Shown here: positions 1-6,594 of the stretch, in pieces
Numbering within the stretch: the first letter of the stretch is position 1
Layout of the letters: the number at the start of each line of letters is the position of its first letter
NCBI GenBank assembly: GCA_002937555.1
Contig: PTKB01000126.1
Span: 1-7,705 of the forward strand
Direction of reading: 5' to 3'
DNA length: 7,705 bases
DNA from: Alphaproteobacteria bacterium MarineAlpha10_Bin2
GTDB lineage: Bacteria > Pseudomonadota > Alphaproteobacteria > UBA828
Notes under the pieces: model-generated
What the model was told of the DNA's origin: nothing
What the model saw: the letters and a program-made list of their open reading frames with translations, nothing else
Databases searched by the model: none
Position numbers and translations under genes: made by a program

Positions 1-1137
1 GCCGACGCCGCGCGCCTCGCCGACCAGCGAATGATCGGCGAATTTTTGCAGGCCCGCCTGGAAATGCGGCGCCACGCGGCGGAGATTGTCGAACATGCCG
101 CCGGGCTCGGTGATCAATTCCAAAGTTTTCAGCGCCACCGCCGCGCCGACGGGGTGGCCCGCCGTGGTAAAGCCGTGCGGAAACTCGCCCATCGCTTCCG
201 CCGCTTCCATCAATTGCGCGTCGATCTCGGGCGACATCAACACCGCGCCCATCGGGAAGTAACCCGCCGTCAGGCATTTCGACGTGCAGATGATGTCGGG
301 GCGGAAATTATAAGTCTGGGAGCCCCACATGTTGCCGGTCCGGCCGAAGCCGCACACCACCTCGTCGGCGATGATCGCGATATCGTGCTTCCTCAGCACC
401 GCCTCGATCTTTTCGAAATAGCCTTCAGGCGGGACCAAGGCGCCGCCGGCACCCATTACCGGCTCGGCGATGAAGCCGGCGATCGTATCCGCGCCCTCGG
501 CTTGGATAAGTTCTTCGAGATTATCGGCCAGGCGCTGGGCATAATCACTTTCGCTTTCGCCCGGCCTGCCGTCGCGCCAATAATGCGGGCAGTCGGTGTA
601 GATGATTTCTTTGAGAGGCAGGCCGAAGCACTCGATGTAGGGTTTACCGTTGAGGCTGCACGAGGCGACGGTGGTGCCGTGATAGGCCTTCTTGCGCGAG
701 ATGATCTTGCGCTTCTCCGACCGGCCGGCACCTATGTTGAGCATCCACAGCATTTTGATCGCCGTGTCATTGGCTTCCGAGCCGGAATTGACGAAATAGA
801 CGCGCTTCATCGCCACCGGCGCCAATTCGATCAAACGCTCGGCAAGATCGATGACCGGCGAGGCGGTGCGTCCGAAAAAGGTGTGATAGGCGGGCAGCTT
901 TTTCATTTGCGCATACGCCGCCTCGGCGATGCGTTCTTCGCCGAAGCCGACTACGATGTTCCACAGGCCCGAGATGCCTTCGATATAGCGCCGGCCGTGA
1001 TTGTCGGTGACGTAGATGCCTTGACCGCTTTCCAGCACCAATGGCCCGTCCTCGGCCAGGCTCGGAAGATGGGTGAAGGAGTGGAGATGGTAGGCGAGGT
1101 CGCGCGCCTCGGCTGAGTTTGAGTGCTGCCCGCTCAT
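1..1137 (-). CDS. Class III (omega-type) PLP-dependent aminotransferase, C-terminus beyond window
   Basis: Cytosolic fold-type I enzyme that moves an amino group from an amino acid or amine to a 2-oxo acid, probably pyruvate. The 379 visible residues lack about 70-80 of the usual 450-460, which lie off the left edge. Seen in order: GLWN near residue 57, KLPAYHTFF at 80-88 (the LPFYNTFF region of omega-transaminases), the phosphate-binding GSEAND at 119-124, YHG at 152-154, the PLP-nitrogen aspartate D258 in ADEVVCGFGRTG, the Schiff-base lysine K287 in TSKCLTAGYFPMG, and HGFTTAGHP at 321-329. The ATG is preceded by GAGG with a 9-base gap. It diverges from the dehydrogenase gene. Odd point: the residue after the catalytic lysine is Cys, where Gly is usual. 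The family is secure; the substrate (beta-alanine, putrescine, taurine or other) is not readable. Confidence 0.93.
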   Translation of the reverse strand, partial: MSGQHSNSAEARDLAYHLHSFTHLPSLAEDGPLVLESGQGIYVTDNHGRRYIEGISGLWNIVVGFGEERIAEAAYAQMKKLPAYHTFFGRTASPVIDLAERLIELAPVAMKRVYFVNSGSEANDTAIKMLWMLNIGAGRSEKRKIISRKKAYHGTTVASCSLNGKPYIECFGLPLKEIIYTDCPHYWRDGRPGESESDYAQRLADNLEELIQAEGADTIAGFIAEPVMGAGGALVPPEGYFEKIEAVLRKHDIAIIADEVVCGFGRTGNMWGSQTYNFRPDIICTSKCLTAGYFPMGAVLMSPEIDAQLMEAAEAMGEFPHGFTTAGHPVGAAVALKTLELITEPGGMFDNLRRVAPHFQAGLQKFADHSLVGEARGVG

Positions 1138-1146
1138 GGTGTTTCG

Positions 1147-1150
1147 CCTC
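1147..1150 (-). promoter_or_regulatory. Ribosome binding site of the aminotransferase
   Basis: GAGG on the minus strand lies 9 bases before the ATG at 1137. It supports that start over an ATG at 1166, which is out of frame. Confidence 0.5.
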
Positions 1151-1194
1151 GTTCGGTGGTTTCCATTGCCCGCTTGGCGGCATTTCGATACAGA

Positions 1195-1222
1195 ATGACC
1201 GAGCAAGACCCTTTGCTACAAT
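1195..1222 (+). promoter_or_regulatory. Candidate extended -10 promoter of the dehydrogenase-transporter unit
   Basis: TG-C-TACAAT at 1214-1222 matches an extended -10 element (TGn followed by a 5-of-6 match to TATAAT). A weak -35, ATGACC at 1195-1200 (4 of 6 matches to TTGACA), lies 16 bases upstream. Transcription would begin near 1229, leaving a leader of only about 8-9 bases before the ATG at 1238, which fits the lack of a Shine-Dalgarno sequence there. This is read by eye only. Confidence 0.33.
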
Positions 1223-1237
1223 CGAAAAAGCACAGCC

Positions 1238-2203
1238 ATGCCCAAAGTCATCATCCATGACGCCGTCGACCCAGCGGCGCGCGCCCTCCTGGAAACACGC
1301 GACGGCATGGATATCGTCACCATCGAACGCGATGAGCGGGAGCGGTTGCGCCGGGAATTGGCGGATGCGAATTCGATTATCCTGCGCTATCTGCCGCTCG
1401 ACGCCGACGACCTCCGCGCCGCGCCCAACCTCAAGGTCGTCGCCCGCCACGGTGTCGGCTATGACAATATCGATATGGTGGCGGCGGTTGAATGCGGCAT
1501 TCCCGTCGCCACCATCGGCGATGCCAATTCCGTCACCGTGGCCGAGCTTGCGATCTATCTCATGCTCGCCGCCGCCAAGCAGGGCCTGGTCTTCGACGCG
1601 GCGGTGCGCGGCGGCGACTGGTGGCAGGTGCGCGAGGCGGCGGACACCATCGAACTCTACGAGAAGACCGTGTTGGTCGTCGGCATGGGCCGCATCGGCA
1701 GCCTTGTCGCGCCGCGCTGCCAAGCCTTCGGCATGGATGTGCGGGTTTGCGATCCCTACATTCCGCAATCCGACATCAGCGATGCCGGCTTCACGCCGAC
1801 GGCGGATTTCGCCGCCGCATTGCCGCAAGCCGATATCGTCACGCTGCACACGCCGTTGAACGACGAAACCCGCCACATGATCGATGCGCCCGCCTTGGCG
1901 CGCATGAAAAATGGCGCGCTGCTGGTGAACACCTCGCGCGGCCCGGTGGTCGACGGCGATGCGCTTAGCGCGGCGGTCGCGTCGGGACATATTTACGCCG
2001 CCGGCGTGGACGTGTTCGAAGAGGAACCGCCGGCGCTGGACAGCCCGCTGCTCGGCCACGCCAACATGGTGTTCACCCCTCATGTCGGCGGCCTGACGCG
2101 CGAATGTTTTTACCGCTCCGCCATCGTCTGCGCGCAAAACTCGCTCGATGCCATAGACGGCAAGCTGGACCCGGCCTATGTGGTCAATCCGGAGGTGCTG
2201 TGA
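1238..2203 (+). CDS. D-isomer-specific 2-hydroxyacid dehydrogenase, NAD-dependent
   Basis: Cytosolic oxidoreductase that interconverts a 2-hydroxyacid and a 2-oxoacid with NAD(H). At 321 residues it has the usual length of the short D-2-hydroxyacid dehydrogenases, with a split substrate-binding domain (about 1-100 and 290-321) around a Rossmann domain. The dinucleotide loop is GMGRIG at 149-154, and D172 at the end of the next strand favours NAD over NADP. The catalytic triad is visible: R234 in NTSRGPVVD, E263 in VDVFEEEPP and H282 in TPHVGG. Residues 70-76 (RHGVGYD) form the usual substrate-carboxylate loop. There is no C-terminal ACT domain, so a full-length serine-pathway SerA is unlikely, although the body resembles phosphoglycerate dehydrogenases. 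No Shine-Dalgarno is evident before the ATG. It is followed 37 bases later by the MFS gene. The class is secure; the substrate is unknown. Confidence 0.93.
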   Translation: MPKVIIHDAVDPAARALLETRDGMDIVTIERDERERLRRELADANSIILRYLPLDADDLRAAPNLKVVARHGVGYDNIDMVAAVECGIPVATIGDANSVTVAELAIYLMLAAAKQGLVFDAAVRGGDWWQVREAADTIELYEKTVLVVGMGRIGSLVAPRCQAFGMDVRVCDPYIPQSDISDAGFTPTADFAAALPQADIVTLHTPLNDETRHMIDAPALARMKNGALLVNTSRGPVVDGDALSAAVASGHIYAAGVDVFEEEPPALDSPLLGHANMVFTPHVGGLTRECFYRSAIVCAQNSLDAIDGKLDPAYVVNPEVL

Positions 2204-2240
2204 CGCAGGCAGGGCAGGGCAGAGCGGAGATGTTCGGGGC

Positions 2241-3485
2241 ATGAGCTCCGGTCCGCAATCCGCCGTAGCCGCATCGCGCTGGGGAGTCATTGCACTGGCC
2301 GTGGCCGCCGGCGTTATCGCCGCCATGCAGGTCGGCAAGGTGCCGCCTACCCTGCCGCTGATTGCCGAGGATCTGGCGCTGTCGCGCGTCAGCTCCGGCC
2401 TCGTGGCCTCGCTCTTTTTCGCCGTCGGCGCGGTGTTTGGCGTCGCCATCGGCGGTGTGGCCGACCGGTTCGACGAGCTTCGTGTGATGTTTGCGGGCCT
2501 TGCTCTGCTCGCGCTTGGCAGCCTGCTTGGCGGCCTCATCGCCGATAGCGGCGTGCTGCTGGCGACGCGAGTGATCGAGGGCCTCGGCTATACCGCTGTC
2601 GCCGTGACCGCGCCGAAGATCATCGCGGTTGCCGCGCGGCCGGCCGACATGGTGATCGCCATCGGCATCTGGTCGACTTTCATGCCGCTCGGCATGGCGC
2701 TCATCATGGTGCTCTCGCCGCTGATGCTGGACGGCATCGGCTGGCAGGGGGTGTGGCTGGTGAACGCCGCGGTCATCGCGGTCTTTGCCGGCGTGCTGGC
2801 GGTGGGAATGCGCAAGGAGAGATCGGGCGGGGCGGGGGATGGACGCGCCGCGCAAACCGCTGCCGCGCCGGTTTTCGACTGGGCCGGCGTGCGCATTCTG
2901 ATGGCCCGCCCGGGGCCGTGGCTGCTCGGGCTTTGCTTCGCGCTCTATACGATCCAGTGGTTCGCCATCATGGCCTGGCTGCCGACCTTCCTGGTCGAAA
3001 CGCAAGGGCGCTCGCTCACCAGCGCCTCGCTGTTCGCCGCCCTGGTGGTGTTCGCCAATATCTCCGGCAATCTCGGTGCCGGCTGGTTGCTGCACCTAGG
3101 CGTGGCGCGCTGGCTGCTGATCGCCGTAGCCTTTGTCGTCGGGGCCGTGACCGGCGCGCTGATATTTTCCGGTGGCATCGGCGTAGAGGCGAATATACCG
3201 CTCGCGGTCGTCTTCAGCGCCTTCACAGGCCTGTTGCCCTCGGCTTGCATCGCCGGCGCCGCCATGCACGCGCCGACGCAGGCGCAAAACGCCATGTCCA
3301 ACGGCTTCGTCATCCAAGGCTCGACCATCGGCAGCCTGCTCGGCCCGCCAGTGCTCGGCGCGCTGGCCGCGAGCTTCGGCAATTGGGAGAATTTTTGGTG
3401 GGTCATGCTCATCGGCCCAGCCATCGGTCTATTTGTGACGGCGGGGTTAAGGGGCGCCGAGCGGCGGTTGACGGAGGCAAGATGA
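2241..3485 (+). CDS. MFS transporter, 12 transmembrane helices
   Basis: Inner-membrane secondary carrier of the major facilitator superfamily, 414 residues. Hydrophobic segments appear at roughly 14-34, 52-72, 82-100, 104-122, 136-160, 171-190, 226-248, 262-284, 290-308, 320-340, 354-376 and 385-404. The MFS motif A is visible after helix 2 (G71, G72, D75, R76 and R81 in GGVADRFDELR). A hydrophilic loop at about 191-215 separates the two halves. The chosen ATG has GGAG at 2226-2229, 11 bases upstream. The same frame is open to an ATG at 2178, but that would add a polar 21-residue tail overlapping the dehydrogenase gene, and is less likely. The position 37 bases behind the dehydrogenase suggests co-transcription and transport of a related organic acid or amino acid derivative. 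Direction and substrate cannot be told. Confidence 0.9.
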   Translation: MSSGPQSAVAASRWGVIALAVAAGVIAAMQVGKVPPTLPLIAEDLALSRVSSGLVASLFFAVGAVFGVAIGGVADRFDELRVMFAGLALLALGSLLGGLIADSGVLLATRVIEGLGYTAVAVTAPKIIAVAARPADMVIAIGIWSTFMPLGMALIMVLSPLMLDGIGWQGVWLVNAAVIAVFAGVLAVGMRKERSGGAGDGRAAQTAAAPVFDWAGVRILMARPGPWLLGLCFALYTIQWFAIMAWLPTFLVETQGRSLTSASLFAALVVFANISGNLGAGWLLHLGVARWLLIAVAFVVGAVTGALIFSGGIGVEANIPLAVVFSAFTGLLPSACIAGAAMHAPTQAQNAMSNGFVIQGSTIGSLLGPPVLGALAASFGNWENFWWVMLIGPAIGLFVTAGLRGAERRLTEAR

Positions 3486-3597
3486 GGTGGGCCGCTTCTT
3501 GGCATCAAAGCCATGAACGCACTAATTTAAAAGGTGTTTAACGCTCTTGGATTCTTGCCTCACGGCATAGATATTAGGGTTAACAATTTTACGCCCC
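3486..3597. other. Convergent intergenic gap without a clear terminator
   Basis: This AT-richer 112-base gap separates the transporter stop from the stop of the minus-strand hydrolase. It has a weak AT-only inverted repeat (TTAAA at 3527-3531 with TTTAA at 3537-3541) and a 4-bp TGCC/GGCA dyad near 3555-3566. Neither has a GC-rich stem followed by a T-run, so I see no intrinsic terminator for either gene. Confidence 0.5.
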
Positions 3598-4257
3598 TCA
3601 CTCCGCCGCCACCTTACCCTTCGCCGCCACCACTTTCGCCATGCACTCCGCTGCCGTCATGACATGCGCCGTCGAAAACGCCAGGGCGATGAGGCTGGAG
3701 CGGTGTAGCTGGTCCGCCGACAGGGCACCGTAGCCCAGGTCGGGGTAGGCGAGGGTGGCGGTGCAGTCTGAGAGGAAGGCGACGCGGTAGTCGTGGAACA
3801 TGGCGTCGCGCGCCGTGGCGTGGCAGCAATTCTCGGTCGTCACGCCGGTGACGATTACCGTGTCGGTGCCGAGGCCGCGCAAGATGATGTCGAGATCGGT
3901 GCCGAAAAAGGCGCTGTAGCGGTGCTTCTTGATGATCACTTCGCCGGGCTCCGGTGCGATCTCATCGTAGATTTCGATGCCATCGGTGCCGTCGACGAGC
4001 CCGGTTCCCTCGGCGATTGGCGGATAGATATCAGCGAAGCGGCCCATGTCGGAGCCGTCCGGACGGTGAGCGTGGGTGGTGTAGATGACGGCAATGCCGC
4101 TCTGCCGGCAAAAGCCGATAAATTCCTTCAGCTTGGGCAGCATGGCGCGACCGGCCTCCACTTCGAAGGAGGCGCCGGGCTTCACGAAATCATTCTCCAT
4201 ATCGACGACGATCAAGGCGGCGCGCACCGGATCGATACGCTCTATCTGCTGCGGCAT
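3598..4257 (-). CDS. Isochorismatase-family cysteine hydrolase
   Basis: Cytosolic alpha/beta hydrolase of the isochorismatase-like superfamily, 219 residues, a usual size for this group (nicotinamidase, N-carbamoylsarcosine amidase, ureidoacrylate and biuret hydrolases). Most members cleave C-N amide or ureido bonds through a Cys-Asp-Lys triad. All three are visible: D19 in VVDMENDF, K111 in IIKKHRYSAF and C144 in VTGVTTENCC, with the Val-Thr step before it where the family has a cis peptide bond. The nucleophile is followed directly by a second cysteine, C145. The ATG start is supported by AGAGGA 7 bases upstream. A TTG eight codons earlier would make 227 residues but would bury that ribosome binding site inside the gene. 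It faces the MFS gene tail to tail and has its own promoter region. A role in amide or carbamoyl compound catabolism with its neighbours is inferred; the exact substrate is unknown. Confidence 0.9.
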   Translation of the reverse strand: MPQQIERIDPVRAALIVVDMENDFVKPGASFEVEAGRAMLPKLKEFIGFCRQSGIAVIYTTHAHRPDGSDMGRFADIYPPIAEGTGLVDGTDGIEIYDEIAPEPGEVIIKKHRYSAFFGTDLDIILRGLGTDTVIVTGVTTENCCHATARDAMFHDYRVAFLSDCTATLAYPDLGYGALSADQLHRSSLIALAFSTAHVMTAAECMAKVVAAKGKVAAE

Positions 4258-4264
4258 TTTTTGT

Positions 4265-4270
4265 TCCTCT
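4265..4270 (-). promoter_or_regulatory. Ribosome binding site that sets the cysteine hydrolase start
   Basis: AGAGGA on the minus strand stands 7 bases before the ATG at 4257 and favours it over the in-frame TTG at 4281. Confidence 0.65.
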
Positions 4271-4465
4271 TCGCTTGTCAATCGCGTTGCACGAAACCCT
4301 TAGACACTCTTTCGCGCAAGCCTACGCCGAATAAGCAGGTTCGAAAACGCCTATTCAGACTTCAAGAACAAGCTGCCTTGCCAACCGCGCCGTATCGCGG
4401 AGCAGCAATCACAGCCGCGTGGCCCAAGTCGCTGCACGGTTGCCGTTCGCGTCCGGCTGTGGCAT

Positions 4466-4478
4466 AGGGGCGGCCCCT
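4466..4478 (+). other. Small GC hairpin in the leader of the lytic transglycosylase gene
   Basis: AGGGG (4466-4470) and CCCCT (4474-4478) can pair around a CGG loop. It sits 14 bases before the ribosome binding site. There is no T-run after it, so it is not an intrinsic terminator; it could modestly affect translation or be chance in GC-rich DNA. Confidence 0.25.
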
Positions 4479-4492
4479 CTCGGCATTTGGCT

Positions 4493-4496
4493 GGAG
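4493..4496 (+). promoter_or_regulatory. Ribosome binding site that sets the lytic transglycosylase start
   Basis: GGAG lies 6 bases before the ATG at 4503. It favours this start over an in-frame GTG at 4419, which would put 28 non-signal-like residues in front of the signal peptide. Confidence 0.65.
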
Positions 4497-4502
4497 TCGA
4501 AA

Positions 4503-5498
4503 ATGCGGCGTTTGCGGATCTTATTGCTTGGCATCATGGCCCTCACCCTCATCACGGCGGCCGGGTCTGCCCGCGCTCAAGACGATAATCCCGCCGAGGA
4601 TTTCGCTGTCTGGCTGGAGGCGCTCCGCGCCGAAGCGCTTGGGATAGGGATATCCGCCGCCACGCTGGATGGCGCCCTGGCTGGCGTCGAGCCGATCCCG
4701 CGCGTAATCGAATTGGACCGTTCCCAGCCCGAGTCTACGCTGACCTTCGAGCAGTATATGGAGCGCGTCGTGCCGAATTCGCGGGTGCAGAAGGGGCGCA
4801 AGAAACTCAAAGAGAATGCTACCGCACTCGAAGCTGTGCGGGAGGTGTTTGGCGTGCAGCCACGTTTTATTGTTGCGCTGTGGGGAATCGAGACCAATTT
4901 CGGTCAATATACGGGCGGCTTTTCCGTTATCGCGTCGCTCGCCACACTCGCCCATGACGGCCGGCGCAGCGCCTATTTCCGTGCTGAACTTCTCAACGCT
5001 CTGCAAATCCTTGAGGAGGGCCACATCACGCCCGACGCCATGATGGGCAGTTGGGCCGGGGCCATGGGGCAAAGCCAGTTCATGCCGTCGAGTTTCGTGC
5101 GCTTCGCCATCGATTTCGATGGCGATGGCCGGCGCGACATTTGGACCACCAAGGCGGATGTCTTCGGCTCGGCGGCAAATTATCTTTCCAAGTCGGGCTG
5201 GAAAGGCGACCAGACTTGGGGGCGCAAGGTGCTGCTGCCCGACGGATTCGACACGGCGCTTGCCGGCCTCAAGATTTCCAAGCCATTGGCCGACTGGCAG
5301 GCGCTCGGCGTGCGCCGGGCCAATGGCCGAAACCTGCCCGTTGTCGCCGGCATGGCGGGCTCAATCGTCTTTCCGGGCGGCGACGGCGGGCCGGCCTTTC
5401 TGGTCTATGACAATTTCAAGACCACGCTCAAATGGAACCGCTCGACCTATTTCGCCATGGCCGTCGGCCATCTTGCCGATCGCATTGCGGGCCAGTAA
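4503..5498 (+). CDS. MltB-type lytic murein transglycosylase (GH103)
   Basis: Exported enzyme that cleaves the MurNAc-GlcNAc bond of peptidoglycan, forming 1,6-anhydroMurNAc ends. The 331-residue product starts with a signal peptide (MRRLR, a hydrophobic core to about residue 20, then ARA|Q with likely cleavage after A25). It has no lipobox cysteine, so it is predicted to be soluble in the periplasm, unlike the E. coli MltB lipoprotein. The SLT-type domain shows the catalytic glutamate E130 in LWGIETNFG, then GSWAGAMGQSQFMPSSF at 182-198, and an EF-hand-like DFDGDGRRD loop at 204-212 as in MltB/Slt35. It ends right after the catalytic region, without the peptidoglycan-binding domain that some alphaproteobacterial relatives carry. 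It lies 43 bases before rlpA on the same strand, so the two are probably co-transcribed. Confidence 0.93.
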   Translation: MRRLRILLLGIMALTLITAAGSARAQDDNPAEDFAVWLEALRAEALGIGISAATLDGALAGVEPIPRVIELDRSQPESTLTFEQYMERVVPNSRVQKGRKKLKENATALEAVREVFGVQPRFIVALWGIETNFGQYTGGFSVIASLATLAHDGRRSAYFRAELLNALQILEEGHITPDAMMGSWAGAMGQSQFMPSSFVRFAIDFDGDGRRDIWTTKADVFGSAANYLSKSGWKGDQTWGRKVLLPDGFDTALAGLKISKPLADWQALGVRRANGRNLPVVAGMAGSIVFPGGDGGPAFLVYDNFKTTLKWNRSTYFAMAVGHLADRIAGQ

Positions 5499-5541
5499 CA
5501 TATCAAGGGATAGTGTTGTCTAAAGCCAAGAATACCAGATC

Positions 5542-6501
5542 ATGAATTTTGCGCGGGCCATCGCCGCTTTGTCCGCCCTGTTCCTGGGCGCTGCGCTGCT
5601 CTCTGCTTGCGCCGAGACCTCACTCATTTTCCATTCCGCCAAAATAATAGCGCGCGAGATCGAAGGCGAACCGGAGGCCAAACAACCGCCGCCCGGCCAG
5701 CCCGTACCGGCCGGCTATAAACTCGGCGACACTTATATGGTCGCCGGCGTGCGCTATTTCCCGCGGTTCGATCCCAACTATAACGAAACCGGCATCGCGT
5801 CTTGGTATGGCGAGCCGTTTCATGGCCGCGATACGGCCAATGGCGAGCGCTACGATATGAACGAGCTGACTGCCGCGCATAAAACCATGCCGATGCCGAG
5901 CACCGCCCGGGTGACCAATTTGGAGAACGGCCGCACGCTCATGCTGCGCGTCAACGATCGCGGGCCGTTTGTCGCAGGGCGCATCATCGACATCTCGCGC
6001 CGCGGCGCGCAACTGCTCGGCTTCTACCGCAAGGGGACGGCGAAGGTGCGGGTCGAGTTTATCGAATTCGCCCCGTTAACGGTGATCGCCGACCGCGATG
6101 CGCCGCGGCGGCGTTTGGACACCGAAGAAATGGTTGCGATACGAAGCGAGCCGACCGCGGAACGCCCCGAAATAACCAGCCAATATCTGGATGCGCCCGA
6201 GACCGAAGTGGGCAGCAGCGGTGATGATGATCTGACGTCGACCCCGGAGCCGTCAAACGGCACCACGCTTAGCGGTATGTTCGTTCAGGTCGGCGCCTTT
6301 GCCGAACGCGCCAACGCAGTCACTCTGGCGCGCCGCCTGAACGCGCTCTCGCCGAGCGTTATATCCGCCGCCAACATCAATGGCCGCACCCTTTTCCGCG
6401 TGCGCATGGGGCCGATTGCCGATCTCGAACAGGCCGACCGCCTGTTAGCGGAAACCATTGCGGCCGGACATAACGATGCCCGCCTTATTGTTGCCCAATA
6501 A
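5542..6501 (+). CDS. rlpA: RlpA: septal-ring lytic transglycosylase lipoprotein with SPOR domain
   Basis: Lipoprotein, 319 residues, that in characterised relatives cleaves glycan strands lacking stem peptides and gathers at division septa. A signal peptide ends in the lipobox LSAC with C23 as the lipidated residue. The double-psi beta-barrel spans about 84-173 (GIASWYG, FHGRDTANGERYD, LTAAHKTMPMPS, RVNDRGPF). E102, D105, H113 and D139 have the same spacing as residues reported as important in Pseudomonas aeruginosa RlpA, so the enzyme is probably active. A Pro/Thr/acid-rich linker at about 184-243 leads to a C-terminal SPOR domain (about 246-319, FVQVGAFAERANA), which binds denuded glycan. 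The start is set by the signal peptide; no strong Shine-Dalgarno is visible. It sits between two other peptidoglycan enzymes, consistent with a shared role in wall remodelling. Confidence 0.96.
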   Translation: MNFARAIAALSALFLGAALLSACAETSLIFHSAKIIAREIEGEPEAKQPPPGQPVPAGYKLGDTYMVAGVRYFPRFDPNYNETGIASWYGEPFHGRDTANGERYDMNELTAAHKTMPMPSTARVTNLENGRTLMLRVNDRGPFVAGRIIDISRRGAQLLGFYRKGTAKVRVEFIEFAPLTVIADRDAPRRRLDTEEMVAIRSEPTAERPEITSQYLDAPETEVGSSGDDDLTSTPEPSNGTTLSGMFVQVGAFAERANAVTLARRLNALSPSVISAANINGRTLFRVRMGPIADLEQADRLLAETIAAGHNDARLIVAQ

Positions 6502-6550
6502 CGCCGTTACGCCGTGACATGCGCGGGCGAAGGCGGCTAAGCTCCGCTGA

Positions 6551-6563
6551 GCGCCAGGGGCGC
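6551..6563 (+). other. Small hairpin between rlpA and the carboxypeptidase gene
   Basis: GCGCC (6551-6555) and GGCGC (6559-6563) pair around an AGG loop. It is not followed by a T-run, so read-through from rlpA into the carboxypeptidase gene remains likely. Confidence 0.25.
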
Positions 6564-6594
6564 ATCCAAAGACCACGCGAGAGAATTAGCGACA

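Noticed and set aside
1238..2203. Naming the dehydrogenase serA.
   Set aside because: The ACT regulatory domain is absent and the gene neighbours are catabolic rather than serine-biosynthetic; only the broader family is supported.
2230..2244. Four-codon mini-frame (ATG TTC GGG GCA TGA) whose stop overlaps the MFS start.
   Set aside because: It is too short to judge, and the GGAG before it is too close to serve that ATG. Chance is the simpler reading.
31..2539. Long open frames overlapping the aminotransferase and dehydrogenase genes (31-1116 plus strand; 767-2539 minus strand, 590 codons).
   Set aside because: Their translations are rich in Arg, His and Ala with no recognisable domain, and they lie opposite genes with intact catalytic motifs. 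GC-rich third positions produce such frames.
2184..3514. Minus-strand open frames opposite the MFS gene (2184-3095, 2945-3514) and a plus-strand frame at 2753-3541.
   Set aside because: Low-complexity, charged translations without domains; the MFS frame has clear helices and motif A.
3486..3597. Bidirectional intrinsic terminator between the converging MFS and hydrolase genes.
   Set aside because: Only 4-5 bp stems, AT-only or without a T-run, were found.
4276..4281. Perfect TTGACA on the minus strand before the cysteine hydrolase gene.
   Set aside because: A -10 element at normal spacing would fall on the start codon, so it cannot drive this gene; no -10 match is there.
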